Positions 23,980 to 32,737 are shown, numbered from the stretch's first letter. The stretch is DNA of 32,738 nucleotides from Deltaproteobacteria bacterium (GCA_016218925.1 JACRCR010000167.1:1-32738), one strand, 5' to 3'. Numbers and translations: made by a program. Notes: generated from the sequence alone by a model not told the origin.

Positions 23980-25217
23980 GAGCAGGCTCCGGCGCCGTCG
24001 CGCTCGCGGTCGGTACCCCCGTAAGCCGCTCGAAGGTGGCCGCGCAGCGTTGCGACGTTCTTTCGAAGATCGAACAGTTCCTCGGCGCGGCGCCGCCCCG
24101 CCATGCCCATCGCGGCCGTCCTGGTCGGGTCGGCGATCAGTTCGGCCAGCGCATCGGTGAGCTCGTCCACATCGCTGGGCGGCACCAGCCGGCCGTTTTC
24201 GCCGTCGACGACGATTTCGGGGATGCCCGAGATCGAAGTCGATATCAGCGCTGCGCCGCTGGCCATGCCTTCGAGAAGTGCGGTCGGGAGCGCATCGACG
24301 TTGCCGTCGTGGCCGACCACGCATGGAAGCGCGACGATGGCCGCGTGCCGGAGCCGCGCCGCCACCGCTTCGGTGGAAAGCGTCCCGGTCAGTCGCACGC
24401 AGCCTTCCAGACCGAGCGTGCGGATGCGCTCGGCGAGCACAGCTTCGAGTTCGCCGCCTCCGATTATCTCGCAGGCAAAACGAAGGTCGCGCTCGCGGAC
24501 ACGCGCGCAGGCGTCGACGAGATCCTCGAAGCCTTTCTTTTCGATCAGACGGCCGATCGCGAGAACCAGAGGGGGCTGGGCCGCGACGCGGCCGGCGGCC
24601 CGAAAGCGTTCGAGATCGACGCCGTTGTAGAGGCGGATCACCTTGCCCGCGACCGCAGCGTCACCCGCGGCGAGATCGCGCAGGTGGCGGCGGTTGAACT
24701 CGGTCACCGTTATCACGAAGCGCGACTGGCGGATCTTCCAGGCCAGCAGATCGCGGTCGACCTCGTCGTGGTAGATGTCCTTGGCGTGAGCGGTGATGCT
24801 GTAGCCGATCCCGGCCAGGCTCGCCGCCAGCGCGGCTACGTGCCCGGAGCGCGAAGCGAAGTGCGCGTGCAGGTGGCGCACGCCGTGCTCGGCGATCAGC
24901 TCCGCCATCGCGACGGCCAGCCGCACGTACTTGCGCGGCAGGATGCGCGGGCGATCCTGGGGTTCGATGTCGAGTGCGCTCGCGAGGTGGTCGGCGGCTT
25001 TCTTCACGCCGCGCTCGTCCACTTCTCGGTCTTCGACGTAGAACACCGGCGCGGCAAGCTCCGCGACGATCGCGTGAGGGACCGGCGACGGGTTGCGGTG
25101 CAGCGCGAACATCGCCGGCCGCTCACCGAGCTCTTCGAGTGCGCGCATCTCGTTGACGACGAAGGTCTCGGAGGTGCGCGGGAACACCTTTGCGACGTAG
25201 GCGAGAGGGGTCTTCAT
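23976..25217 (-). CDS. GT4-family glycosyltransferase (first GT4 of operon)
   Basis: This is a 413-aa GT-B enzyme of the colanic-acid/AmsK-like branch. Its N-terminus reads YVAKVFPRTSETFVVNEMRA. HAHFASRSGHVAALAASLAG and YSITAHAKDIYHDE form the acceptor-domain landmarks. LAIGRLIEKKGFEDLVDAC, LEGMASGAALISTSISGIPE (E-x7-E type) and NGRLVPPSDVDEL are the nucleotide-sugar half. It differs from the two paired GT4 enzymes in this operon and should add a different residue. ATG 25217 overlaps the TGA of the small Cys-rich gene (ATGA), and its own TGA overlaps the next GTG. It probably acts early in assembly of an exported glycan (inference). Confidence 0.92.
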   Translation of the reverse strand: MKTPLAYVAKVFPRTSETFVVNEMRALEELGERPAMFALHRNPSPVPHAIVAELAAPVFYVEDREVDERGVKKAADHLASALDIEPQDRPRILPRKYVRLAVAMAELIAEHGVRHLHAHFASRSGHVAALAASLAGIGYSITAHAKDIYHDEVDRDLLAWKIRQSRFVITVTEFNRRHLRDLAAGDAAVAGKVIRLYNGVDLERFRAAGRVAAQPPLVLAIGRLIEKKGFEDLVDACARVRERDLRFACEIIGGGELEAVLAERIRTLGLEGCVRLTGTLSTEAVAARLRHAAIVALPCVVGHDGNVDALPTALLEGMASGAALISTSISGIPEIVVDGENGRLVPPSDVDELTDALAELIADPTRTAAMGMAGRRRAEELFDLRKNVATLRGHLRAAYGGTDRERDGAGACS

Positions 25218-25597
25218 TTTGTTTTCGTCACCTTGTCCGCTCCGCTGACGACCTGGCAGCGATGGTCATCGCAACGCGGTGCGAGGTCGTGACGGCACAG
25301 GTCGATCTGAACGCACACCGGTGACGGCCGGCACGCACTCTTGAGGAACAGCCGCAGGTCATCGGTGTGCCACCTGTTGACGGCGCCCTGAGCACCGCCC
25401 CCTTCGCATTCGCAGCAGCCGATGCGGTCGACGATGACGCAGTCCTCGTTCTTCTCGCACCAGAAGATGTCGAAGGGCGGCACCACCGGACGCATCTTGG
25501 CGGTCTGGTCGTAGAACGACATCATGCCGATGGCGACCAGCCCGGCGCTCGCCAGCAGCGCGGCGACGGTGGAGATCAGGCGACTGCTGCGCTTCAC
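25214..25597 (-). CDS. Small membrane-anchored Cys-rich periplasmic protein
   Basis: GTG 25597 overlaps the TGA of the ABC transporter gene (GTGA). The 127-aa protein has one N-terminal hydrophobic segment (residues 7-28) followed by a soluble domain with ten cysteines at 47, 53, 61, 62, 64, 89, 95, 101, 109 and 114. The pattern includes WCEKNEDC, GCCECEGGG and APRCDDHRC. The even number and the periplasmic location suggest five disulfides. Similar small CC-x-C-type domains occur in deltaproteobacterial proteins, but I know no function. A long open frame that continues upstream on this strand is only the shadow of the ABC gene. Being locked between the exporter and the first GT suggests a role in the same export pathway. 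Confidence 0.75.
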   Translation of the reverse strand: MKRSSRLISTVAALLASAGLVAIGMMSFYDQTAKMRPVVPPFDIFWCEKNEDCVIVDRIGCCECEGGGAQGAVNRWHTDDLRLFLKSACRPSPVCVQIDLCRHDLAPRCDDHRCQVVSGADKVTKTK

Positions 25598-27516
25598 GCG
25601 GAACCCCTGTTGCCGGCGGCCAGCGGTGGCGTGGTCATGGCGGCGGCGCCGCCGGTCTCTTCGCCCGCGCCGAGTTCTTGCACGGCAGGAAGCTGTCCGC
25701 CCTGCAGACGCCAGGTCTCCCGGTACCAGCCGGGCTGCGCCACCAGTTCGGCGTGACTGCCGTACTGGGCGACCCGCCCCTGTTCGAGAACCACGATGCG
25801 GCGCGCCTTGCGAATCTCGGAAAGACGGTGTGCCACGCGAATCGTAGTCTTGTTCTTCGACACGCGGCGAAGCGTCTCGTCGAGATTGGCCGCGGAACTC
25901 GCGTCCAGGTGCGCGGTAGGTTCGTCGAGGATCAGGATCGGCGGATTCTTCACCATCGCGCGCGCAATGGCGATCTTCTGCCTCTGCCCTCCCGACAGCG
26001 TCTCGCCGCGCTCGCCAACGCCGGTGTCGTAGCCGGCGGGCAGACGCGTGATGAATTCGTGAGCGTCGGCGAGCATCGCCGCCGCGACGATCTCGTCGTC
26101 GGTGGCGTCGGGTTTGCCGTAGGCGATGTTCTCGCGGATCGTCGTCGCGAACAGCACCGGCTGTTGCAGCACTACGCCGATCTGGTCGCGCAGCGATTCG
26201 AGCTTGAAGCGACCGATCTTGTGGCCATCGACGGTTATGGTTCCGCTGGACGGATCGAACAGACGCGGTAGCAGCGCGCACAGCGTCGACTTGCCGGCAC
26301 CGTTGGGTCCGACGATCGCCAGCGTCTGGCCGGGCTTGATCGTGAGGCTCACGTCATCGAGGGCTGCGACGCGGGGCTGGTAGCCGAACGATACGTTCCT
26401 GAACGCGACGCGACCGGCGAACGGGGGCGCATCCGGCGCGTCCCTGGGCACACGAACGCGCTCGTCCACGCGCAGGATCGCGAACACGCGCTCCGCGGAC
26501 ACGCGCGCCTTGGAGACGCGCGTGGACACCTGTGCGATCTTGCGCAGTGGCTTGTACATGCTGGCAAGATACGAGGTGAAGACGAGAAGGTCCCCGGGCG
26601 AAAGGATGCCGGCAAGCACGCGTTGGGTGCCGAACCAGAGAACCAGGCCCGTTCCGATCGCGATCATGACTTCGGAGGAGCGTTCCAGCGAGGCTTCCAG
26701 ACGCACCGTCTTCAGACCCTGGCGAAGGTTCTGCTTGTTGGCGTCGCTGAAGCGCGCCAGCTCGTAGCGCTCGCGACCGTGCGCTTGCACGACGGCGATG
26801 GCTTGCAGCGTCTCGCCCAGGTGCGAGGCCATCCGGCCTTCGCGTCGTCGCTGCTTGCGTACCGCACTGCGAAGATCGGTGGAGATGTGAAAGATCGTCA
26901 GTGACAGGATCGGAAGTACCGACAGGCTGATGGCCGTCAGTTGCCAGTCGATCGCGGCCATGACCGCGACCATCGCCACCAGCACCAGGAACTGCGTGAA
27001 GAAGACGATTACCGCCTCCACCATCATCTCGCGCATCATGTTGGTGTCGGAGGTGGCGCGAAGAACCAGATCGCCGATTCGCTGCCGGCGATGGAACGAG
27101 AGCGCAAGTCGTTGGAGATGCTGGAACAGGTGCCTGCGCAGCGAGAATGCCACCTGCTGCCCGGCGCCGGCGACCAGAAACCGTTGCAGGTAGCTGAACA
27201 GACCCCACAGGAGGCTGACCGCAAGCAGCAGCACGCATGAGATGGTGGTGACGCCGGTGGCGCCGTAGCCCTTCATCAGCGCGAACGGGAACACCCATTT
27301 GATCCGCTCGGCCGGCAACAGCGCGTAGTCGAAGACCATCTTGATGGGCCACGGTCGTGCGATGACCATCAAGACCGTGCCGATGCTGCACGCCAGCGCC
27401 AGCCACATGTCGCGGCGTACCGGACGGAGAAACGGCGCGAGCTCCTGCGCGGGGCCGCGCAGCGAACGCCAGCTCAGCGCACGCAGCAGCGGGTTGACGG
27501 AAACCCGGACGGTCAC
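25594..27516 (-). CDS. ABC exporter, fused permease and ATPase (MsbA-like)
   Basis: GTG 27516 follows GAGGG with a 5-nt spacer. The 640-aa half-transporter has an N-terminal six-TM exporter domain (about 30-330) and a C-terminal ATPase. Walker A GPNGAGKST lies at ~403-411, a Q-loop region at VVLQQPV, signature LSGGQRQ at ~506, Walker B ILILDEPTAHLD at ~526 and the H-loop in RVAHRLSEI. It is of the MsbA/lipid-linked-oligosaccharide flippase type and should work as a dimer to move a lipid-linked or amphiphilic molecule across the inner membrane. It is the first gene of the nine-gene operon, so its cargo is probably the glycoconjugate built by the operon's glycosyltransferases (inference). Confidence 0.93.
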   Translation of the reverse strand: MTVRVSVNPLLRALSWRSLRGPAQELAPFLRPVRRDMWLALACSIGTVLMVIARPWPIKMVFDYALLPAERIKWVFPFALMKGYGATGVTTISCVLLLAVSLLWGLFSYLQRFLVAGAGQQVAFSLRRHLFQHLQRLALSFHRRQRIGDLVLRATSDTNMMREMMVEAVIVFFTQFLVLVAMVAVMAAIDWQLTAISLSVLPILSLTIFHISTDLRSAVRKQRRREGRMASHLGETLQAIAVVQAHGRERYELARFSDANKQNLRQGLKTVRLEASLERSSEVMIAIGTGLVLWFGTQRVLAGILSPGDLLVFTSYLASMYKPLRKIAQVSTRVSKARVSAERVFAILRVDERVRVPRDAPDAPPFAGRVAFRNVSFGYQPRVAALDDVSLTIKPGQTLAIVGPNGAGKSTLCALLPRLFDPSSGTITVDGHKIGRFKLESLRDQIGVVLQQPVLFATTIRENIAYGKPDATDDEIVAAAMLADAHEFITRLPAGYDTGVGERGETLSGGQRQKIAIARAMVKNPPILILDEPTAHLDASSAANLDETLRRVSKNKTTIRVAHRLSEIRKARRIVVLEQGRVAQYGSHAELVAQPGWYRETWRLQGGQLPAVQELGAGEETGGAAAMTTPPLAAGNRGSA

Positions 27517-27628
27517 GATTTCCCTCGATGGGCGCCAAGCGCACCCGCGCGGCGACGCGTCGGCGCCGGACACGGCACCGGCGATTCGGCCGCGAGCGAT
27601 ATCGGCGCAGCAGCCGCGACCCGGCGCA

Positions 27629-27656
27629 GCGATAGCGCAGGCATGCTGCCCGACAA
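27629..27656 (-). promoter_or_regulatory. Weak candidate promoter for the glycosyltransferase operon
   Basis: On the minus strand TTGTCG (27651-27656) and TATCGC (27629-27634) are 16 bp apart. It lies downstream of a strong hairpin and upstream of the operon's first gene, where a promoter is expected, but the match is poor. Confidence 0.2.
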
Positions 27657-27679
27657 CATTGCGGTTACCGACGGATGGG

Positions 27680-27715
27680 CCGAGAGGGGCGGGCTGTCAC
27701 GCCCGCTCCTCTCGG
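27680..27715 (-). terminator. Strong stem-loop, probable terminator of the small secreted protein gene
   Basis: Arms 27680-27694 and 27701-27715 (15 bp each, one mismatch) enclose TGTCAC; the core reads GAGAGGAGCGGGC on the minus strand. It lies 15 bp past the stop of the secreted protein gene and before the operon promoter region. No U-tract follows, so termination is inferred from position and stem strength. Confidence 0.55.
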
Positions 27716-27730
27716 CTGCGCCGCCAGGGA

Positions 27731-28264
27731 TCAGTCGCCGTTTTGCTTGCGGCGGGCGAACACGTTCAGCGTCGAGATCAGCGAGGGCGGCGTCGACGCC
27801 TTGTTCACGACCATCGCGGTGCAGACCAGGCGCGTGGTGGTGCTGAGGATGCGGGCCGTGCCGTTGTGGGCATCGGTCAGGCTGACGATGGCCTCGTCCT
27901 CGTGCATCCCCGTCAGCGTTCCGGTCGAGATCGTGACCGTGCCCCCGACCTGGACGACTTCGTTGCCGTCGCCGGTCGGCAACGCGACGTTGTTGAGCGG
28001 CGCTCCGCCAGCCGCGTCGAAGACCTCGATTGCGACGGTCTGCGGGCCGCTCGTGTCGAGCGAGGAACAGATGAAGGCGGTCTCGAGGCCGCCGCTGTTC
28101 TGCACGCCGGGCACTATGTAGAGCATGCGGGTCGAGGCCGAGTTCGAGATCGTCGGCAGCGCGGTGTCGATGACGCCGGCGCCCGCGGTCGCGGCGCTGC
28201 ACGCTATCGCCGCTGCGATTATTGCAAGGTTGAATGGGTTACGGATGTGAACAGACATATTCAT
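27731..28264 (-). CDS. Small secreted protein of unknown function
   Basis: ATG 28264 is preceded by GGAGAG. The 177-aa product has a signal peptide (core LAIIAAAIACSAATAG, cleavage near AGAG). The mature domain of about 148 aa looks beta-rich, with segments such as TRMLYIVPGVQNSG, TVAIEVFDAAGG and VGGTVTISTGTLTG, and carries two cysteines (FICSSLD and RLVCTAM) that could form one disulfide. It may be an extracellular or periplasmic beta-sandwich. I do not recognise the family and propose no function. The gene is monocistronic by position: there are 217 bp between it and clpB upstream and a stem-loop downstream. Confidence 0.7.
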   Translation of the reverse strand: MNMSVHIRNPFNLAIIAAAIACSAATAGAGVIDTALPTISNSASTRMLYIVPGVQNSGGLETAFICSSLDTSGPQTVAIEVFDAAGGAPLNNVALPTGDGNEVVQVGGTVTISTGTLTGMHEDEAIVSLTDAHNGTARILSTTTRLVCTAMVVNKASTPPSLISTLNVFARRKQNGD

Positions 28265-28413
28265 GGCTCTCCTCGAATGGTGCGACCAACTCCAAAACTG
28301 CTGACTTTACAGTATGTTGACCGTGTCTTGGGCAGTCTTGACGCGGCTCCGTCGGGACAGCGATGACACTCGGGCATTTGCTACCACCCTTTTGCAGCAT
28401 CGGCCAGTGCTTT

Positions 28414-28431
28414 TGCGGGAAAATTCCCGCA
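28414..28431. repeat. Perfect 18-bp palindrome between clpB and the secreted protein gene
   Basis: TGCGGGAAAATTCCCGCA has arms TGCGGGAA/TTCCCGCA around AA. It lies 50 bp past the clpB stop. On the transcribed (minus) strand no U-tract follows, so it may be a weak terminator stem or an operator for the downstream gene. Confidence 0.4.
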
Positions 28432-28481
28432 GGGGAGCGTGGGAGGTCGCTCGAGCGTCGATGCCTGGCCGGTCAGGACGG

Positions 28482-31085
28482 TTACGCGGCCTCCGCCACT
28501 TTCCCCGCGAACGTCAGCTTCGCCCCATCCACCGGCCGATCGATCACCACCTCCATCCCGTCCCTCACCTCTGCGGCGACGATGCGGCGGGCCAACTCGT
28601 TCTCGACCTCGCGCTGGATCGTGCGCTTCAGGGGCCGGGCTCCATAGCTCGGATCGTAGCCAACCTCGGCCAGCCATGTACTGGCCGCTTCGGTGAGCTG
28701 CAGGTGGATGCCACGGCTCTCCAGTCGCTCCTGCAGGCGGGCGACCTGCAGGTCGACGATGCGGCGCAGTTCGCTGCGGGTGAGCCCGTGGAACACCACG
28801 ATCTCGTCGAGGCGGTTGAGGAACTCGGGGCGGAACTCGTGCTGCAACAGCCCGAGCACTTCCTTCTTCATCTCTTCGTAGGCATCGGCCGAGCCGGCGC
28901 CGCGGTAGGACAGGATCTCGGAGCTGCCGATGTTCGAGGTCATCAGCACCACTGTGTTGTTGAACACTACGGTGCGCCCCTGGCCATCGGTCAGGCGACC
29001 GTCGTCGAGCACTTGCAGCAGTGTGTTGAACACGTCGCGATGGGCCTTCTCGATCTCGTCGAGCAGGATCACGCAGTAGGGCCGGCGGCGCACGGCTTCG
29101 GTGAGCTGCCCGCCTTCTTCGTAGCCGACGTAGCCTGGAGGCGCGCCGATCAGGCGCGAGACCGCGTGCTTTTCCATGTATTCGGACATGTCGATGCGGA
29201 TCAGCGCGTGCTCGTCGTCGAACAGGTCGACGGCCAGTGCCTTGGCCAGTTCCGTCTTGCCGACCCCGGTGGGGCCAAGGAACAGGAAGGACCCAAGCGG
29301 GCGGTTGGGGTCGGACAGGCCCGAGCGCGCGCGCACCACCGCGTCGGCCACGGCCTGCACGGCTTCGTGCTGGCCGACCACGCGCTCGTGCAGGCGGTCG
29401 GCCAGATGCAGCAGGCGCTCCGCCTCGCCTTCCATCAGTCGCGAAACCGGGATGCGCGTCCAGCGCGCCACCACTTCGGCGATGTCGTCCTCGCTGACTT
29501 CTTCGCGCACCAGCCGGCGGCCCTCGTGCGATAGCCTGGCTTCGGCGTCGGCGTGTTTCTTCTCGAGCTCGACCAGCGTGCCGTACTTCAGCTCGGCGGC
29601 TTTGTTCAGATCGTAGGCGCGCTCGGCCTGCTGGATCTGGTTGCGAACCTCTTCGATCTGGCTCTTCAGGTCGCGCAGCGAGCCGCTTTGCGAGCGCTCC
29701 ACTTCCCACTCGGCGCGCAGTTCGTCGTGGCCCGAGCGGATCTCGGCCAGCTCGCTCTCCAGTTTGTCCAGACGCTGCTTGGAAGCCGCATCGGTCTCGC
29801 GCCGCAGTGCTTCGCGTTCGATTTCGAGCTGCATGATGCGGCGCGAGACTTCGTCGAGCTCGACCGGCATCGAGTCCATTTCGGTGCGCAACCGCGCGGC
29901 GGCTTCGTCGACCAGGTCGATGGCCTTGTCGGGTAGGAATCGGTCGGAGATGTAGCGGTCGGACAGCACCGCCGCGGTGACCAGCGCGCTGTCCTTGATG
30001 CGCACGCCGTGGTGGATCTCGTAGCGCTCCTTGAGGCCGCGCAGGATCGAAATGGTATCGACCACGCTCGGCGGCGCCACTCGCACCGGCTGGAACCGGC
30101 GCTCCAGCGCGGCGTCCTTCTCGACGTACTTGCGGTACTCGGCCAGCGTGGTGGCGCCGATGCAGTGAAGCTCGCCGCGGGCGAGCATCGGCTTGAGCAG
30201 GTTGCTGGCGTCCATCGAGCCTTCGCTCGCGCCGGCACCGACCACCGTGTGCAACTCGTCGATGAACAGCACGATCCGCCCTTCGGATTCCTGCACGGCC
30301 TTCAGTACGGCCTTCAGGCGCTCTTCGAATTCGCCGCGGAACTTGGCGCCGGCGATCAACGCTCCCATGTCGAGCGAGACCACCTTGCGGTTCTTCAGAC
30401 TCTCGGGCACGTCGCCGGCCACGATGCGACGCGCCAGACCTTCGACGATCGCGGTCTTGCCGACTCCGGGCTCGCCGATCAGCACCGGGTTGTTCTTGGT
30501 GCGCCGCGACAGCACTTCGATGACGCGGCGGATCTCTTCGTCGCGCCCGATCACCGGGTCGAGCTTGCCCTCGGCGGCGGCGGCGGTGAGGTCGCGTCCG
30601 TACTTTTCCAGCGCGCTCTCGGTGGCTTCGGGATTGTCGCTCTCGACTTTTCGTCCCTGGCGAAGCTCGCGCACGATCTTTTCGACTTCGGCCTTGGTGA
30701 TCGAGAATTCGGCCAGGATCTTGCCGGCTTCGCCCTTGTCCTGGACGAGAGCGAGCAGCACGTGCTCGACGCTGAGGTAGGAATCGCCGAGCCCCTCCAT
30801 GACGCGGCCGGCTTCGCGAAGCACCTTGGCGAAGCGCGTGCCGGCGTGCAGCTCGCCGCCGCCCGGGGTGACCGGCAGGCGCTCCAGCGCCTTTTCGAGC
30901 CTTGCCTTCAGCGCCGAAGGTTCGCGGCCGAGGCGACGAACGATCGTTGGTACCAGACCGTCGGTCTGAGAAATCAGCGCGAGCAGCAGGTGCTCGGGTT
31001 CCAGCGTCGTGTTGTTGCGATCGATCGCGAGGCCCTGCGCCTCGGTGATGGCACCGCGGGTCTTCTCGGTGTAGTTCGGTTCCAT
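28482..31085 (-). CDS. clpB: ATP-dependent chaperone ClpB (Hsp100 disaggregase)
   Basis: ClpB works with DnaK to pull polypeptides out of aggregates through a hexameric pore in the cytoplasm. The 867-aa protein has the full layout. Clp N-domain repeats span ~1-145. NBD1 has Walker A GEPGVGKT (204-211) and Walker [10 protein letters not shown]. The coiled-coil middle domain spans ~400-525 ([18 protein letters not shown] and following heptads), which separates ClpB from ClpA/C. NBD2 has Walker A GPTGVGKT and the pore motif [11 protein letters not shown]. The D2-small domain includes [14 protein letters not shown] and the sensor-2 GARPLKR. Length is normal. A GAGGA SD is set unusually far from the ATG. 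No ClpP-binding loop is evident. It is transcribed alone. Confidence 0.97.
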   Translation of the reverse strand: MEPNYTEKTRGAITEAQGLAIDRNNTTLEPEHLLLALISQTDGLVPTIVRRLGREPSALKARLEKALERLPVTPGGGELHAGTRFAKVLREAGRVMEGLGDSYLSVEHVLLALVQDKGEAGKILAEFSITKAEVEKIVRELRQGRKVESDNPEATESALEKYGRDLTAAAAEGKLDPVIGRDEEIRRVIEVLSRRTKNNPVLIGEPGVGKTAIVEGLARRIVAGDVPESLKNRKVVSLDMGALIAGAKFRGEFEERLKAVLKAVQESEGRIVLFIDELHTVVGAGASEGSMDASNLLKPMLARGELHCIGATTLAEYRKYVEKDAALERRFQPVRVAPPSVVDTISILRGLKERYEIHHGVRIKDSALVTAAVLSDRYISDRFLPDKAIDLVDEAAARLRTEMDSMPVELDEVSRRIMQLEIEREALRRETDAASKQRLDKLESELAEIRSGHDELRAEWEVERSQSGSLRDLKSQIEEVRNQIQQAERAYDLNKAAELKYGTLVELEKKHADAEARLSHEGRRLVREEVSEDDIAEVVARWTRIPVSRLMEGEAERLLHLADRLHERVVGQHEAVQAVADAVVRARSGLSDPNRPLGSFLFLGPTGVGKTELAKALAVDLFDDEHALIRIDMSEYMEKHAVSRLIGAPPGYVGYEEGGQLTEAVRRRPYCVILLDEIEKAHRDVFNTLLQVLDDGRLTDGQGRTVVFNNTVVLMTSNIGSSEILSYRGAGSADAYEEMKKEVLGLLQHEFRPEFLNRLDEIVVFHGLTRSELRRIVDLQVARLQERLESRGIHLQLTEAASTWLAEVGYDPSYGARPLKRTIQREVENELARRIVAAEVRDGMEVVIDRPVDGAKLTFAGKVAEAA

Positions 31086-31121
31086 TCTGTTTGATGTCCT
31101 CGTTGGACTTTGGCTGCCCGG

Positions 31122-31150
31122 AAACTAAGCACGCTCGTTTCGCTGGGCAA
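31122..31150 (-). promoter_or_regulatory. Candidate clpB promoter
   Basis: On the minus strand TTGCCC (31145-31150) and TAGTTT (31122-31127) are 17 bp apart, 37 bp before the clpB start. The spacing suits sigma-70. I see no CIRCE element and only a poor sigma-32 match (CCTTGCCC). Confidence 0.3.
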
Positions 31151-31234
31151 GGTTGGCGATCGGCGGTTGCGATTCGCCCTCGCCCCGCGGACCTCCTAAG
31201 ATGCGCGAGCCTCGGCTGAGGGGCGGGAAGAATA

Positions 31235-31549
31235 TTGAGACGCCACATCGTACGTACCGCGCGCCTGACCCTTGGAATAGTTCTGATCGTGGCGGGGATT
31301 GTCTCGGGCTTCCTGCCGATCGTGCAGGGATGGGTCTTCATCCTGGCCGGTCTGACCGTGATGGCTCCGGAGAGCCACTACGCAAGGCAGTTGCTGCATT
31401 GGGCCAAGGAAAAGTTCGGCGTTCATTCGAAGAAGGACCCAGGTAGCGGCGCCGGACGCGCTCGTTGCGCCCAGTCGATGAGGCCGTCGGATTCCGGACC
31501 GCGGGTACCTCCGGGCACCTACGGCGGCGGCGGGCCGCTGCAGGGCTGA
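31235..31549 (+). CDS. Small PGPGW-type transmembrane protein
   Basis: The TTG at 31235 follows GGGAAG and is the only reasonable start. The 104-aa protein has two hydrophobic segments (about 11-27 and 33-45) with the pattern IVSGFLPIVQGWVFILAGL, close to the PGPGW putative transmembrane family (P-x-x-x-G-W). A short basic amphipathic tail follows (ARQLLHWAKEKF). The last 35 residues are low-complexity Gly/Ser/Arg/Pro. The family's role is not known. It is divergent from clpB across 149 bp and 112 bp upstream of the zinc-ribbon gene on the same strand. Confidence 0.7.
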   Translation: MRRHIVRTARLTLGIVLIVAGIVSGFLPIVQGWVFILAGLTVMAPESHYARQLLHWAKEKFGVHSKKDPGSGAGRARCAQSMRPSDSGPRVPPGTYGGGGPLQG

Positions 31550-31661
31550 CGGTGGCGCGCTTGCAGGCGCGCGGATCTCGGAGAAAAGAAGGACCCGACA
31601 AGCCGCCTCAGCCCGCGAGCAGGGGCAAAGGTCGCGCAGCGCCAGCGCCGCGGAGAGAGTA

Positions 31662-31967
31662 ATGGACGACAAAGACCGACTTGGGGCCAAGCTCCACGAC
31701 AAGGAAAAGGCAGAAGAGGACCGCTTCGTCGCCGAGCAGGAGCGCAAGGCTCTCGAGAAACTGCGCGCGCAGATGGCCTCGGCGGCCAAGGGACTGTGTC
31801 CGCGCTGCGGAGCGACGCTGGCCAAGCGGGCCCTGGAAGGGGTCAACGTGGAATCGTGCCCGAGTTGCAAGGGGTTCTGGATCGACCACGGCGAGCTCGA
31901 CACGCTGGTCAATCGCATGGATGAAGCGGCGGTGACGCGCTGGCTGCGCGGCTTCCTGCCGCACTGA
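31662..31967 (+). CDS. Small zinc-ribbon protein (zf-TFIIB family)
   Basis: ATG 31662 is preceded by GGAGAG. The 101-aa protein starts with a highly charged helix (residues 2-42, likely coiled coil, KLHDKEKAEEDRFVAEQERK). It is followed by a zinc ribbon CPRCG...CPSCKGFWIDHGEL with four Cys ligands. The CxxCxGxWxDxGEL signature is that of the TFIIB-type zinc-binding domain found in many small bacterial proteins, whose function is mostly unknown. It should be cytoplasmic. It may share a transcript with riboflavin synthase 98 bp downstream, but the spacing does not prove it. Confidence 0.85.
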   Translation: MDDKDRLGAKLHDKEKAEEDRFVAEQERKALEKLRAQMASAAKGLCPRCGATLAKRALEGVNVESCPSCKGFWIDHGELDTLVNRMDEAAVTRWLRGFLPH

Positions 31968-32065
31968 TCGCCAGGCAGTCGCCATCGCCTGGAAAGGACG
32001 ACGCGTCGCCGCTGTACGAGCGCGCGTGATCGGGTCGGAGCGCAATCGCCGTAGCGGAGTTCCCC

Positions 32066-32707
32066 GTGTTCACAGGAATCATCGAAGACCTCGGACATCT
32101 TGCCCGCCGCGAGCCTCTCCAGGAGGGCCAGCGGCTGTGGGTTCGCACGGTGCTGCCGGTCGCCGAATTGCAGATGGGCGCGAGCGTCGCGCTCAGCGGG
32201 GCCTGCATGACGGTGGTGGCGATGGCCCCGGCCGCCGGTCAGGTCGGCAGCGCCGCGCAAGGCGAGTTCGCCGTCGACGTGTCGGCCGAGTCGCTGCGTC
32301 GCACCACGCTCGGTGATCTGCGCGAGGGCGATCCGATCAACCTGGAGCGTTCGATGCGACTCGGGGATCACGTGGGCGGCCACATGGTTTCGGGCCACGT
32401 CGATGGCACCGGATCGGTGATTTCGATCGTTCCCGAAGGCGAGTCTTCGCTGTTTACGTTCGGCGTCGACCCGTCGCTGATGGCGATGCTGGTAGAGAAG
32501 GGCTCGGTTGCCGTCGACGGCATCAGCCTGACCTGTTTCAACTGCCGTGCCGATCGCTTCGACGTCGCGATCATCCCGCACACCTTCGCGGTCACCACGC
32601 TCGGCGTGCGCGGCCCCGGCGCGCGCGTGAACATCGAAGTCGACGTGATGGGCAAGTACGTCGCCAAACTCGTCGACGCCGCGATAGCCGCCCGACTCGC
32701 GAAGTAG
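32066..32707 (+). CDS. ribE: Riboflavin synthase, alpha subunit
   Basis: This enzyme dismutates two 6,7-dimethyl-8-ribityllumazine molecules to riboflavin and a pyrimidinedione, the last step of riboflavin synthesis. GTG 32066 has GGAG 6 nt upstream (32056-32059). The 213-aa protein has two lumazine-binding domains. The first starts with the family signature MFTGIIEDLG and includes ALSGACMTVV. The second runs from GDHVGGHMVSGHVDGTGSV and includes VAVDGISLTCFN and IPHT. Length is normal for a trimeric synthase. There is no FMN riboswitch in the 98-bp leader. The gene ends 31 bp before the window edge, so I cannot see whether other rib genes follow. Confidence 0.95.
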   Translation: MFTGIIEDLGHLARREPLQEGQRLWVRTVLPVAELQMGASVALSGACMTVVAMAPAAGQVGSAAQGEFAVDVSAESLRRTTLGDLREGDPINLERSMRLGDHVGGHMVSGHVDGTGSVISIVPEGESSLFTFGVDPSLMAMLVEKGSVAVDGISLTCFNCRADRFDVAIIPHTFAVTTLGVRGPGARVNIEVDVMGKYVAKLVDAAIAARLAK

Positions 32708-32716
32708 GCGGGGGGT

Positions 32717-32737
32717 CAAGTCGCGGCTTGCGACTTG
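32717..32737 (+). terminator. Stem-loop after ribE (terminator or short repeat)
   Basis: CAAGTCGC (32717-32724) and GCGACTTG (32730-32737) form a perfect 8-bp stem with a GGCTT loop, 10 bp past the ribE stop. The window ends before any T-run could be seen, so terminator and dispersed palindromic repeat remain equally possible. Confidence 0.4.

Noticed and set aside
24036..25292. 418-codon plus-strand open frame
   Set aside because: It is antisense to the first GT4 gene, which has clear GT-B motifs.
25598..26281. Upstream extension of the Cys-rich protein frame to 355 codons
   Set aside because: The extension overlaps the ABC ATPase domain in another frame and is Arg-rich; the GTG at 25597 with 4-nt overlap is the better start.
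31086..31234. CIRCE or clear sigma-32 heat-shock element before clpB
   Set aside because: No TTAGCACTC-N9-GAGTGCTAA is present and only a poor sigma-32-like match can be found.
28381..31341. 986-codon minus-strand open frame
   Set aside because: It is the out-of-frame companion of clpB, Arg/Gly-rich and without motifs; clpB is unambiguous in the other frame.
31968..32065. FMN riboswitch before ribE
   Set aside because: The leader is too short and lacks the conserved RFN-element segments.
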